64,000 nucleotides of DNA from Larus michahellis. Its lineage: Eukaryota; Chordata; Aves; Charadriiformes; Laridae. Location: NCBI RefSeq assembly GCF_964199755.1, contig NC_133897.1:138390125-138454124 (forward strand). Reading direction: 5' to 3'. Shown here in pieces: positions 38,752 to 50,500 of the stretch. A model generated the notes under the pieces. That model was not told where the DNA came from. It saw only the letters and a list, made by a program, of their open reading frames with translations, and searched no databases. A program made the translations under genes and the position numbers. Every line of letters starts with the position of its first letter. Within the stretch, counting starts at the first letter, position 1.

Positions 38752-41700
38752 TGTGACAGTGCCCTTGAAGTAAAACAGCATTTAATGAATTCAGGTTACA
38801 GTGCTTAAAAACAATAAACTGATCAATTTCTGAAAGATGTGGTTCTTTTCCGTTACATCTTGTGGTTTTTTTTCCTCAAAAACTACCAATACCCTTGAAA
38901 CTGCTGCGTTTGCCCCCTCACTAGCCCCTCCTGCTGACAGTTCTGCTAACTGGAATAATACCAAATCAGTACCTGGAAATACATAGTATTTTTAAAATAC
39001 ACAGTAAACAGATTTTTCAGAAAACTCCCTAGCTTTCAAACAAAGATTTCCGAAAACAATTTGCAGTTCAAATGATGCATTTTCAAGATCAGTATAATTA
39101 AAGTTACACAGAGGACAAAAAACTTTCCTTTCCAAGACTGACTAAATACCAGCTTCATTGTTTTTCTGTGATCTTTTGACCCTATTGTCTTTCACCAAGT
39201 AAAGGTAAACAGTGAAGTGTTCTCTTGTGTTCACAAATTGCAACTGATGTAATTTACTGTCATATGTGAAACGATGATCTACTGTAAAGAGGACAAGGGT
39301 TGTAGTTTGCTTTATGATTTAAAACGGTCGTAAAATGTCTACATCACCAAAAGAAGCAGCCTTACCCCATTTCCCCAATGCTGATCCCACCCACGATTAG
39401 GCACCTGTTCAAGGCCAAACAGGGGCAGTTTTGTCCTTTCCACATCAGTGAAGACACAGTTTCCATTCCAGCGGTGCTGTTGTGTGGGACAAGCTGCTTG
39501 CCTTTTCATGTTTCCTCCTTCCCATTTCATAAACAGGAATAGTCAAATAAGCCTGTTTTTTAAAGTCTTCACAGTCATTGAAGATCTGCAGAGATGGTAA
39601 GGTGTGTTTTTATTAATTATTTTGCAAGTCATTCTTTACAAGGTTAAGCTAAAAGCATACAGCCAGCTGAAAGAGGCACGTGGTTTCGTTGAGGCAAGCT
39701 GCCAAACGTGCCTCAGCACAAACCATATTGGACCACACCAGTATTATGGAAAATGGCTTTTTTGACATCGTTAATAGTATACTGAACGATACATTAAGTG
39801 TTTTACAAGCTCTATAAGGGGATTTCAAATTCTGCATTGATCCTAAAACCAGCAGAAGTAAAACAAAGAGAAATGCCTGAAATTCTGTCCTCATAAGTGT
39901 GTAATTTCCCTAATCCAAACCACAACTTCCATTCCAGCTGAAATTTACTATTACATGCAAGACGCTTCTATGAGGAGAACTGAGCTGCAGGGAGGTGTAT
40001 TTGATAAGCGATATGAACAGAGCTGATCTATTGATAGGAGTCTTCCAAACCAGACTGATGACACTCCAGGGCACATACTTTGCTGTTTTTCTAAAACACG
40101 CACACAAAAAGGAAACTAATGAAAGCAAAAGTATGAGAGATTACTGCCTGCTTTCTTAGTGTGATGTATTATTTCTTGTTTGCTTACAGCACTGCTCAGC
40201 GGATCTAACAGGTCACACATCCAAGCAAAACTGAGCTCTTGATATTAATGTAACCCTTTCCAAACTGTGTTACATATACCACAAATATATGCCGGGCAAT
40301 TTTGTAGCAGTATTTAAACTGGAACAAGGCCAGGAGCTGCTACCAAGAGCATTCTCAGTGGTAAAATGTTTGCAAAGCCTTGACCTTGTGCGTTCTCTAA
40401 AGTTATTCTGCAGATATAACAACCAAAAGGCTTGATATTCACTTATTTTAATAGTTCAACTGAAAGTACTGTTTATTATAAAATCATTCATTGACAAATT
40501 CCTCTTCTCAGTTAAGTAACTTTGCATATATTTTCTTTACTAAAAGTGGGTTTAACATTTTATTTATTGACTTCAAAATGAAACAGTTCAGCAACTTTAA
40601 ACACAAGCCTGTAAATTTAACAATGGTTTCAAATGTTAAATGTCTCCTCTGAAGTGTTTTGGGGTTATTTTCAAATCAGTTGCTTAACTTTCCCTATGAA
40701 AATGTGCTAAGATAATAAGCTTTAGAAAAACAAAAAACTGTATATGCTAAGTAAAGATATGCTAGAGTCTTAAAAAGCTAAAATGTTGGCAGTTCTAGCC
40801 TCAGCAAGATACTGAAGCTCTGGGAAAGTTTCTGCTGTTGTTCCTAGAGTTGATGATTAGGGCAGAGTTTTCACCTTTCTTCACTTATTTATCTGTCAGA
40901 TTAGCTTAATTCGGTTTTGCTTCTTAGTTTCTGAAAACTGAGTGGAATGAGCTTCTACGTACAATCACAGACACATTCCTGGACTAAGATGAAAGTGAAT
41001 GTGAAAACTTTTTGGAGTCTTAATCAACTGTGACTTGCCGTATTTGTACTGTCATTTACAGGCTGCTGGCCCTTAGCACTAACTGGCGATTGATGAAAGC
41101 AACCTGCCTGGTAAAACCTTTGAGATCTCCCCAAAGATTTACTTCCTGCATCCCAAGTTTTATCTTCTCTCTATCCACAACAAGTGTTATTTTAATTATT
41201 TTGCCTGCAACTGCTAGGCAGAAGAATTGGGGGCAGAAGGAAGGGGCTAAGTAGAGAATGAGGATTTTCTGCTAAAAAAAAAAAAAAGGATGACCCTGTT
41301 CTGTAGCAGCACTTTCCACTTGCTTCAGTAACAACAGCAGAGGGAGCGAGTTCAGATTGGGGCTTTTCCTTGACTCACTTGCCCCAGAACAATGGTTAAC
41401 CTCTTTCTGCATGTTCCTTACCACAGCAGCCTAAGATGCAAAGAAAGGTGAATAGAGAATTGCGGAGGAAAGGCAGGAAAAGAAATAGCAAGGGAATAGG
41501 AACTGTTCCTCTTGCGCTGGAAAGGGAGATTACAAACAGCTGCAGAGACAGGAGGGGGAAAGTGGAGAAATGCAGGTATACTTTCCGCTGCCAGGAAACA
41601 AAGATTTCCAAAATATTCAGCCACTGAAGACTGTTTCCTTCATGGAAACCTGAAGCACCCTCCTTTTGGTGACATCCACACTTCATCCAGTAAAATAATT

Positions 41701-42497
41701 TATCAGTACCCAAGTCATATTAAAACTACAGTAAAGAGTACTGTAAAGCAAAATAAGAACAATTAACACTGACACACTCACTGAGATGTTTTTGGTTTTT
41801 ATGCAAGTCCAATTAATATGTAATAATCCTACAGTTATTCCTAAATTGTTATAAAGTATACTACTTGGTAGTACCAAAAACCATCATACTTTACAGCCAT
41901 TTGAACAAGGCCACATTGCTGTTCTGCCAAGGGAGAGTACCTTTGAAAAAGATGCTAGGCAGACTCCTCTTACATTGTGATATTATTTTTTTTGCAGCTG
42001 CAGCTAGAATGGGTATGTCATGCATGGCTATCTATTTTCAAACTGGTACAAATTAACCAGAATCTAGCCAGTGGACAATGGTTTCCTTTAAGCAAGCATG
42101 TACTTGAGAATAACCTGGACGGTTTTTCTCAGTTAGTGAATACAGTAACTGAATGAGCCAAAACACCAAATCCAGATTTGTGAATGCCCAGGTGACCATG
42201 GTGTGGTGTCCACCTCCAGTCACAGGTCTGAGTACAGCTCTCTGCCTCACATCAGCTCTCCGAACCAAAACTCCATTTCTCACAGGACTAGCAACATTCC
42301 TTAGCCTTATGTCCCCTGCCCTCCCCATAGAGTTTATCCCCATTTCTATATGTATGTCCTGCAACGTCAGGACAATGTTCCTGAAATGCATCATATTGAC
42401 ATTTTTGAACAATGTAGACATTCAATCTCACTGTGGCCCAGTTACACCTCTGGGCATTACTGCGTACGTTCAGTCATGTTGCATGTATGATCTGGAA
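38752..42497. other. IMPA1-ZFAND1 intergenic region
   Basis: Mammals carry the single-exon gene SLC10A5 in this interval. No long frame or bile-acid-transporter-like segment is visible on either strand. A possible CTCF-like motif (ACAGCAGAGGGAGCG) lies at 41333-41347. A pair of overlapping open frames at 42053-42548 (122 and 131 codons on opposite strands) is unassigned. Confidence 0.45.
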
Positions 42498-42690
42498 CAT
42501 AGAATCATAGAATCACCTAGGTTGGAAGGGACCTTTCAGATCATCTAATCCAACCATCAACCTAACTCTGACAAAACCCACCACCACTAAACCATATGGC
42601 TAAGCACTATGTCCACCTGTCTTTTAAATACCTCCAGGGATGGTGCCTCAACCATTTCCCTGGGCAGCGTGTTCCAATGCTTGATAGCTA
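42498..42690 (-). mobile_element. CR1 3' end fragment
   Basis: ATAGAATCATAGAATCACCT and GGTTGGAAGGGACCTTTCAG in reverse, running to GTTCCAATGCTTGATAG. It is closely similar to the low-coordinate end of the copy at 5611-6232, so probably the same subfamily. Confidence 0.93.
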
Positions 42691-44019
42691 CCTGAAAGAA
42701 AGTGCCCTGTGTCTGAAAACGAAAGGTAGTGAGTCACACTGATCCAGCAGTGAGTCACGCTGTGGGAGGCAGTGATTTCTCCCCCTCTATGTGAATACTG
42801 CGCCCCAATCACAAGCCACTAGGTCATTTCAGTAGCAATGGATCACACCTTACATACTGCAGCTGAAAATCTTGCCAGCCTACATAGTACCTGATGAATA
42901 GGTTTGCCTCAGTAGTTCACTCATGCTGCAGGGCACCACGGAGCTGCAGAAACACACTACAGCTTTGCAAATGGAGCCCAGGCTTGTGCTTTCCACTGCT
43001 CTGTTTACAGCTGTTCATACTCTGTCCTTTCTGTCATCATAGGATTGCCTTTCCAGCTCCTCCCCATTGGAGAACACTCGCTGAATAGCTGTAAACAGAT
43101 GAAAGCAAATCGGAGGAATTAGTCTTGCGAGAGTTCTACTCCAGCTTAAATAGAGGCAGGCTCAAGGCCACTGTAGAATGAATCTGGGTTGTAACAGGCT
43201 CTTTCAAGAAAGATGAAGTGAGGCTCCTTGGTTACACATCAGAACTTATCACATTAGGGAAGTGCTGATCCTAATATTTGTGTACAACATTACATGTTTT
43301 TATGTTTCAGTAATTCAAAACAACTGTGATAAAAATAATCTTTTGGTTCTTTTTTGCTATCTTCACTTTGAATTTACAATCCAGCTTTGAAATCCACCAA
43401 GAGAGATCCAAAACCTGGAGTACAACAACTACCGATATTCTGAACAATCTTCTTAATGAGCACCAAACAATTTCAAGACACTGACAATGCCGAAAGCCAT
43501 TAATTCCATAGGTTATACTTACATGCCCAGAGGTGTAACTTCTTTACGTACAATCACTGTAAACAACTGCTTTGAAACATAGTAAGTCCATCTTGGAGAC
43601 TGCTGAAGAGGAAACAATAGAGATTTACCTAAGGTCGGAAATGCCAAGATGAAACTGCACGCTGTCGAATTCTATGTTTCTAGTTGAACTGCATTTCTTC
43701 CTCTCTTACCATATTTCTTCCTCTTTTTCACAGAATTAGAAAAGGACAATTTCAAGTTCTCTCTTTATCCCCCATCTAATCACACAATGATGCTGAGATT
43801 TACAAACACTATAAAGAAATCTGTGTGAATTTACTTTTGCTTCAGAAAGCTTTCCTTCTAAAATGTTGTTACGCTATTACGAGGAGACAAGCAAATGTGA
43901 ACCTTGGGCATGGACACTGCTTGATTCCAAACTCAATGAAATCTGTTCCTGTAGATGTAGAAAAGATTCTGCAATAGTGTAATGTATTTCTTCCCTTCAA
44001 AGGACTGATAACACTGCAA
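42691..44019. other. Intergenic, no gene recognised
   Basis: AT-rich DNA downstream of ZFAND1. No feature could be supported. Confidence 0.4.
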
Positions 44020-44035
44020 GCTTACATTTTCATTA

Positions 44036-44041
44036 TTTATT
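44036..44041 (-). terminator. ZFAND1: Candidate ZFAND1 polyadenylation signal
   Basis: AATAAA on the minus strand about 330 bases after the stop codon, giving a short 3' UTR that fits the gene type. Confidence 0.5.
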
Positions 44042-44368
44042 GTTTTTAATACATGCTTTTCCCATCATTTACACAAAAATAAATATAAAATTTAAGAAAA
44101 CATTATTGACATTATACTGCTAAATAAGGCAAGAATTTATTCTAGAAAGTGAATATCTGTAATATTAGTTGTTATGGTAACTAATTTTCCTTTCAGGACA
44201 TAGTTCTTCTGTCAGTCAACCAATTGAGAAATTGATGGGAACTGTGTCTTTACAGCTGAGCACAGATTCTGGCATACCAGTGATTTTAAAAGAAAACTGG
44301 ACTTGGTTTGAATATACCATGATTCTAAAAAAAATCTTTGATTTTTTTTGTTTGTCATAATTTACTGA

Positions 44369-44539
44369 TTAACTAAAGTATGACTCTGTATCTTCTATAA
44401 ATAGAACATCATTATCAAGATACTCCAAAATTATATTTCCACCATTGTACAATGGATAGTCTTTATCAGATAGCCACGTTTCCAATGTGTGCTCAAATGG
44501 CAAGGCTTCTCCAGAGGCAGTATGGCATAATCTCAATTT
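44369..44539 (-). CDS. ZFAND1: ZFAND1 coding exon 8 (last)
   Basis: Encodes [20 protein letters not shown] through [13 protein letters not shown] to TESYFS and stop at 44369-44371. Acceptor TTTTACAG|AAATTG. It completes the ubiquitin-like fold. Confidence 0.95.
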   Translation of the reverse strand, partial: KLRLCHTASGEALPFEHTLETWLSDKDYPLYNGGNIILEYLDNDVLFIEDTESYFS

Positions 44540-47500
44540 CTGTAAAACAAACAGCACAGAAATTAACATCAAGATTTGCCTATCTGAGATGCAAGAAGTG
44601 GGGTGGGGTAGGGACAAAAGAGTTAAAAAAAAAAAACCAAAACGAAAAACTCAACAACCTGGAAAATGTTTGTTATTATTACTGATTTACCTGGGATGTT
44701 GATTTGTTGTTGTCATTTTTAAGGCTTGCTAATGAAGCTGCAAAATCTACTACTTTGCCAATACTCCACTTACTGCAAAAGAACATGGGCTTGCTTTTCT
44801 CTTTGTTCCCCTTTGGTAAAAATACTTGGAAGTAAATTCTTTCTGTCTAGAAAAACATGAAAAATAAACAAAAAATTATTCACAGAAGAAACACATCATT
44901 CAAGTCATACATATCTAATAGTTTCTCAGTAAAAAAATGTCAAACCAAAAATTACCAATTGAAACTTGTTCTATTCTCTCAGAACCAAGGCCCCATTTTA
45001 CTGCAGAATATAAATAACTGAGTCCAATCCCCTCCAGCTGCAGGCACACATATGTAAGACAGTAAGTTCAGAAAGGTGGAGGGAACATCTTTTGCCAGAG
45101 TCCCACAGCTAGACTGTTAAATATAGACAGACATGAAATAGTGTCTACCCTGGGTTTACGAGACAATAATGACTGCTCTGGGGAGAAAAAGGTGAGTTTA
45201 AATAAGCAGTGCTGGCTTTTGGCAGCAGTGAAACGTCTCAAATTGGAATGCAAAGGCGGTTAAAACAGAACAATTCACCGTACTAGAAACGCCTGCTTCA
45301 CAAACCAACATTCTGGTCATGGCCAGCTAATCCTTTATCCTGTTTTTCCTCCTTTTATGTACTAAATGTTCTTTCAGTATCTACTAGACTGAAACATTTG
45401 TTTAAGAAATTTCAAGAGTAATCTACAAGGGACAGATTTTGAGCAGGAATGGGACAATCCCTTCTTCAGTTTTATTTCTTCTTGACATGCAACAGAAGAC
45501 ACAGAGCAAGCGTGGCTGGTCCATCAGTTAAGACCACCCTTGCTAAGTGCAAGCCAGACACTATCAAACAAGACAGAAGTATTCTTTTTAAAGGATTTAT
45601 TTATGCCTTCCCTAGAAAAATATGGGACTACCCTTCCCCCAGCTATGTTAATAAAACCGAGTCTGAATTTCAACGTGTGCATCTTCCTCAAAACTTGAGT
45701 GCTCTCCACACACAAGAAAATCTTTATCATGCAGAAATATTACACAGGGGCAAGGGAAGCAGGACCTGAATCTTGCTAAAATGTAAATGACCACAACTTG
45801 CAAAACAGCTAACAAAATGGCCACCCTATTATGGAGACATGCTAAATCACTTAACTGTTATCAGTCCCCCGGCACCTTCCTACAGTTGCTCCTCCAGTTC
45901 TAAGGACGATGAGACAGTCTCCCACGGTTCACTGGAACTTAATTCACAAAGCAGCTCATTCTGCTGTTGCACTCCTAACTATGGGGTATGCCTCTTGGAA
46001 TTTCTGTGCCATACCCAAGGAAATAGCAGTCAGTCAGGTACACAATAACACCCTATTTTGCAGCATGGCCCTCCTGTTTTGAGCTGGTCAGTCTCAAAAA
46101 GGGGCAACTCTTATGAGGTCTGACATCCAAAGAAGCAATCATCTACAGAAAGCTAATCTGAACAAAGAGGCCAGAGAAACGATATTTCTAAGATAGCCTG
46201 ATTTTCCTGATCATAGAACCAGAAAGGTCAGGAAGGACCTCTGGTGTCATGTGGTCTAAAACCATGCTCAAAGCAGAGGGAACTTTAAAGTTGGACCTAA
46301 CTAAAAAGGTAGATCAGGTTGCTCCAAGTCAGATTCAATCAACTTTTAAACATCCCAAAGATGTAAATTCCACAAATTTTCAGAGCAGTTTGTTCCAAAG
46401 TCTGACCACCATTGCTGTGATTTTTCTTCCTATTATCTAATTGGAATTTCACATGTTGCATATTGCGCCCATTGCCCCCTGTCCTTTTGCTGTGCACCTC
46501 CAAGAAAAATGTGTCAATCTTCTCTATATAGTGATGAGAGTATATAGTGATGAGAGAACCAATGTGCCTCAGAGGCATCCCAGAAACTTCATATTCAAAA
46601 ACTCTGTCATCGAACTGGAACGAGCTGGGCAGAAGGCAGCTAAAAGGAGTCTGGGAAGCAATTTAAATAGAGAGGTTCTGAAGGTTAACAGGCTTCATTT
46701 ATCACTGTTAGAATTATTGCTATGCTAGATGATTAAACAATTAATATCCAAATGAGGAAATGAACAGTAAGAGAAATTAGCATACAGTAATTTGTGCTAC
46801 ACTTTTCAGAGATTACTGGCTTTGGAATTAGAAAGCAACTTTTATATATGTTGAGGGTTGACTTTTTTAATTATGTTCCACAATATTTGAAATTAATCAC
46901 TTTCCCTCCAGCACATATTTATTAAAGTGGTACTATCTGTGAAGAATGCTACAAGCAGGTCTTTCTATTATGACTTCTGCTTAAGCAGAGTTATCTAATT
47001 TCTAAGCATGAAGTAGTTCATATGAGGACTCAGTAATGGAATAGCTGTAGTTATTTTAAAAACAATAATTAAATGTACTCTACTAAGATAAGACCTAACA
47101 ATAAGACTATCACACAGAATGTTTTCAGTACTATAAAATCAATATAACAGGCCTAAACTTGGCATGCTCCAACAGAACAATGTGGTGAAAAGAAATTTAA
47201 ATACCATTCTTTTAAGAGGATGTGTAAATACAGATCTAAATTGAAACCCTAGATGAAAGAATCAAGGTGTTTCTAAACCCTACATAATCCTGATATGTGG
47301 AAAAGACTTGAACAACAGGTTTGACTGGCCATGGTAAAACATAAGGAATCTGTGAAATACTTCAAGAACCAAAGAAATTAAAGGCTGAAAGAAACATAAA
47401 GCAACTCTCAAAACCATTTTACAACCCAAAGGCAGGAACAACTGACCCCAGGCCCTTCATACCTCATCCAGAAATGTAATAAATGTCTATCAAATCTGAG

Positions 47501-50500
47501 CAGCAGAAATAAGAATGGAGCTTTGCAGAACACAAAGCTCAGATTCAAATGAGATGGGTTCAATCTGATTGGTAGAGAGTTGTGCAAGCTGTGTCCTGTC
47601 TCTTTCAGAGGCCTTTCAGTTCCCAGCATGAAAAGCATCCCTTTGAGATGGGTTTGCCGTGTGTGACTGGTACCCCCTACTCCTGATCCCTGCTAATATG
47701 TTTAGCATAACTAAAGCCATTTGATAAGGCAAATGGCCATTGTCTGTGACTGAGCTGGTCACGTATCAGTCCCCTCTCCCCTCCTCCTCATGGCCCTGAA
47801 GGTCCTGTGCACCAAGCAGACTTCTGCTCCCCCTCCCTATCAGCCTCAAGATGATAGGACAACTACTCCCCTCCTTACTGGCCTTGAAGATCCCAGGCAC
47901 ACGGCCAACCCAGTGGTGATGACCCCGTCACACAACAGGGAAGCCCAGCAGCACACAGAGCACTGTCCATAAAATCAAGCAGTTACAAGCCCCAAGTGGG
48001 ACTTGGACCAGAACTGCTGCTGGACTGCAGAACCCATGATCCCCCAGTGGCCAGGGACGCCTCTACTGTTGTCTCCTTCCTCCAAGGACTGAGTGAGTTG
48101 TATGCTTTTACATGTTTTGAGTCTTGATGATGACTGTGATATTGATACTGCAAGCCAAGCATTAAGATTTGACACAATCTGCAGAGGGCCCAGCCATCAG
48201 GAATTCTGTGCTATGCTACTTACAAAACAGTGCTACACTGATTCTGATTATAAAACTCCTGTGCTACTGTGACCATAAAATTCTATGCTATGCTGATCCT
48301 CAAATTCTGTTAAAATAATAAAGCTTTAGTTTTAACTACAACTTAGTGCTGTCATTACTCTGCCAAGGATCCCCAAAAGAACCTGTCTGTCCTCATAGTG
48401 TCAGGTAACAGAATAACTTGGTGTAGTTGGCAGAATCCTTGGGTCAGAGTGATGACTGATTTCCCTGATAAATGAGACTCCTGGAGAAAGGGGTTTACAG
48501 AAAATGGCAAGATCCCAAGTAGGACAAGAAATGGCTAGAGGCAATAAGCCATGATCCAAAAGCTGTATGGAATGAGTTTAATAAATGGAAGGATATGTGT
48601 AAAGTGAAGAAGGACAGACAGAAGGTAGGAATGTGCTGGCTATTAGCTGCAGTACGGAAAATTGAGAATGAACAAGCTGAAAGGTTAGAAAAGGAAATTA
48701 TGAAGTTGAAAGGTGAACCGTCAGCAAAGGATTTAGAATTAGTATCACCACATTAAAGGCTGATAGCAAGTCTGGAAAAAGAGTGTCTCGTGAAAAACAA
48801 TGACTGCCACAAGTTACAGAAAAAATAAGAAAACATTGTGAAAAACTGTTAAAAGGTGGAAATATAGACCCCATAAAGGTCTGTGTAGCTATGTAGGATA
48901 GAGACTGGGCTGGAGACATTTGGGACAGCCTGGGTGAATCTGGTGAGGAAGGAATTGATTCTGTACCAATACAACCCCTGACTAAACAAGAAATCACTAC
49001 TGATGACCCACAGAGGAACAATCTGCAGAGAAGGGATACTACTAACATTTAAGATTTTAATATGGATTATTTGTGAAAAATTCAAGCAACACACCAAAAA
49101 CGGCCTGGGCAGTCAACAGTTAAATGGTTGTGCCGCCTCTGGCATGATAAAGCAGCAAGAGAAAATCTGTTTGCAGAAGACGCAAAGGACTTAGATTTAG
49201 GTCCTACAATTTTTCTCACTCTCGGAGAGAGTGTCGCTTGAACCTTATGGACCTTTGCTATTCAGTGGGCAAGAGGGTCCACTATCAAGATCGGAGCGAG
49301 AAGCCTACAATTCCTTGGCAGGGTCCAGATGAATTGCAGGAAGCGTAATTATAAACGGCTATTATAACCTTATTACATTGATCCGAAGCCCCAGGTGACA
49401 AACCTAGTCTTTGTGACTTTCCTGCTGTGTCCTCTGATTTGAGGTCTGATAGGAAAGGAACTGCAGGGTGAGAGACATCAATCTCTATGCAAACGTGCCG
49501 GGGCTGACCTGCAGAAATCCCCTTTTCACAAGTGCTCCACAAATGCAAGTACTGACCCTGACCCTCCCATATGAACGGAGAACCGCCAGGTCTTAACTCC
49601 CTCAGTCCCATCTGGAGGTTGAACAAGTGCCCTACGCTGCCATCAGGCCAATTTAAATAAACAATATAATGCCATCAGGAGGCTTCCTAATCAAACCGAA
49701 AGTGCACAATCAGGGCGAAGCAAGTGGTGGCACGCCTGCATAAATCAGGGGTACACTGGTGACTGGCTCCACGGTTTGCCTACCAAAAAGTATGATTACT
49801 AGCAAAGGAAGGGGAAAAGGAGGAACAGCTATCCACATCTCTACCTAGTGCCCCTCCCATAAATGGAAACTCCTTTAAATCACAAAAATATCCTGACTTA
49901 TCTCCCATCAGAGAGCAGTATCAGGGAAACTAGAAAAGGGGCTTGGACTGGCAGAGGTACAAGTGGCCCTTCCCTCTGCCACTCGAGGACTGAGTCCCAC
50001 CCTTTGGGCCATAGCAAATGATAAATTAAAGACTGAAACATCAGAAAATATTAGTAACTGGAGTAAATAGTTCTTTATTAAATTGTTAAGGTAAATTTGG
50101 AACTTCTCTTTTGCATCCCTCCACCTCCCAAAAACAGTGAATGCAACTAGGAATCCTAAATATATTCGCTATGGATATTCCATGAACTGGATACAGGGCA
50201 ACACTAACTGGGTTACTGAAACAATTGATGAAGAAACAATGCCAGGGCCTCAGCCAGGAGGTCACCTTTTGGGGGACCAAATGGACAGGGGGTAGGAAAT
50301 AAATCCCCTGGTTCACTTGGCAAATTGATTGTGTTGGACCTCTCCCTTGAACACCCGAGAGGTGGCGTTATATCCTTACTGGAGCTGAAATAATATCGAG
50401 CTAAGGGAAAGTTTTTGCTTGCCGGAACGCGGATGGTGTTACCACTGCAGCAGGATTTAATCAACGGTTTGCTGACACTCCTATGCCCTCTGCTGTGCAG

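Noticed and set aside
49285-49626. 113-codon minus-strand frame inside the ERV
   Set aside because: Antisense to the retroviral interior and without any host-gene motif.
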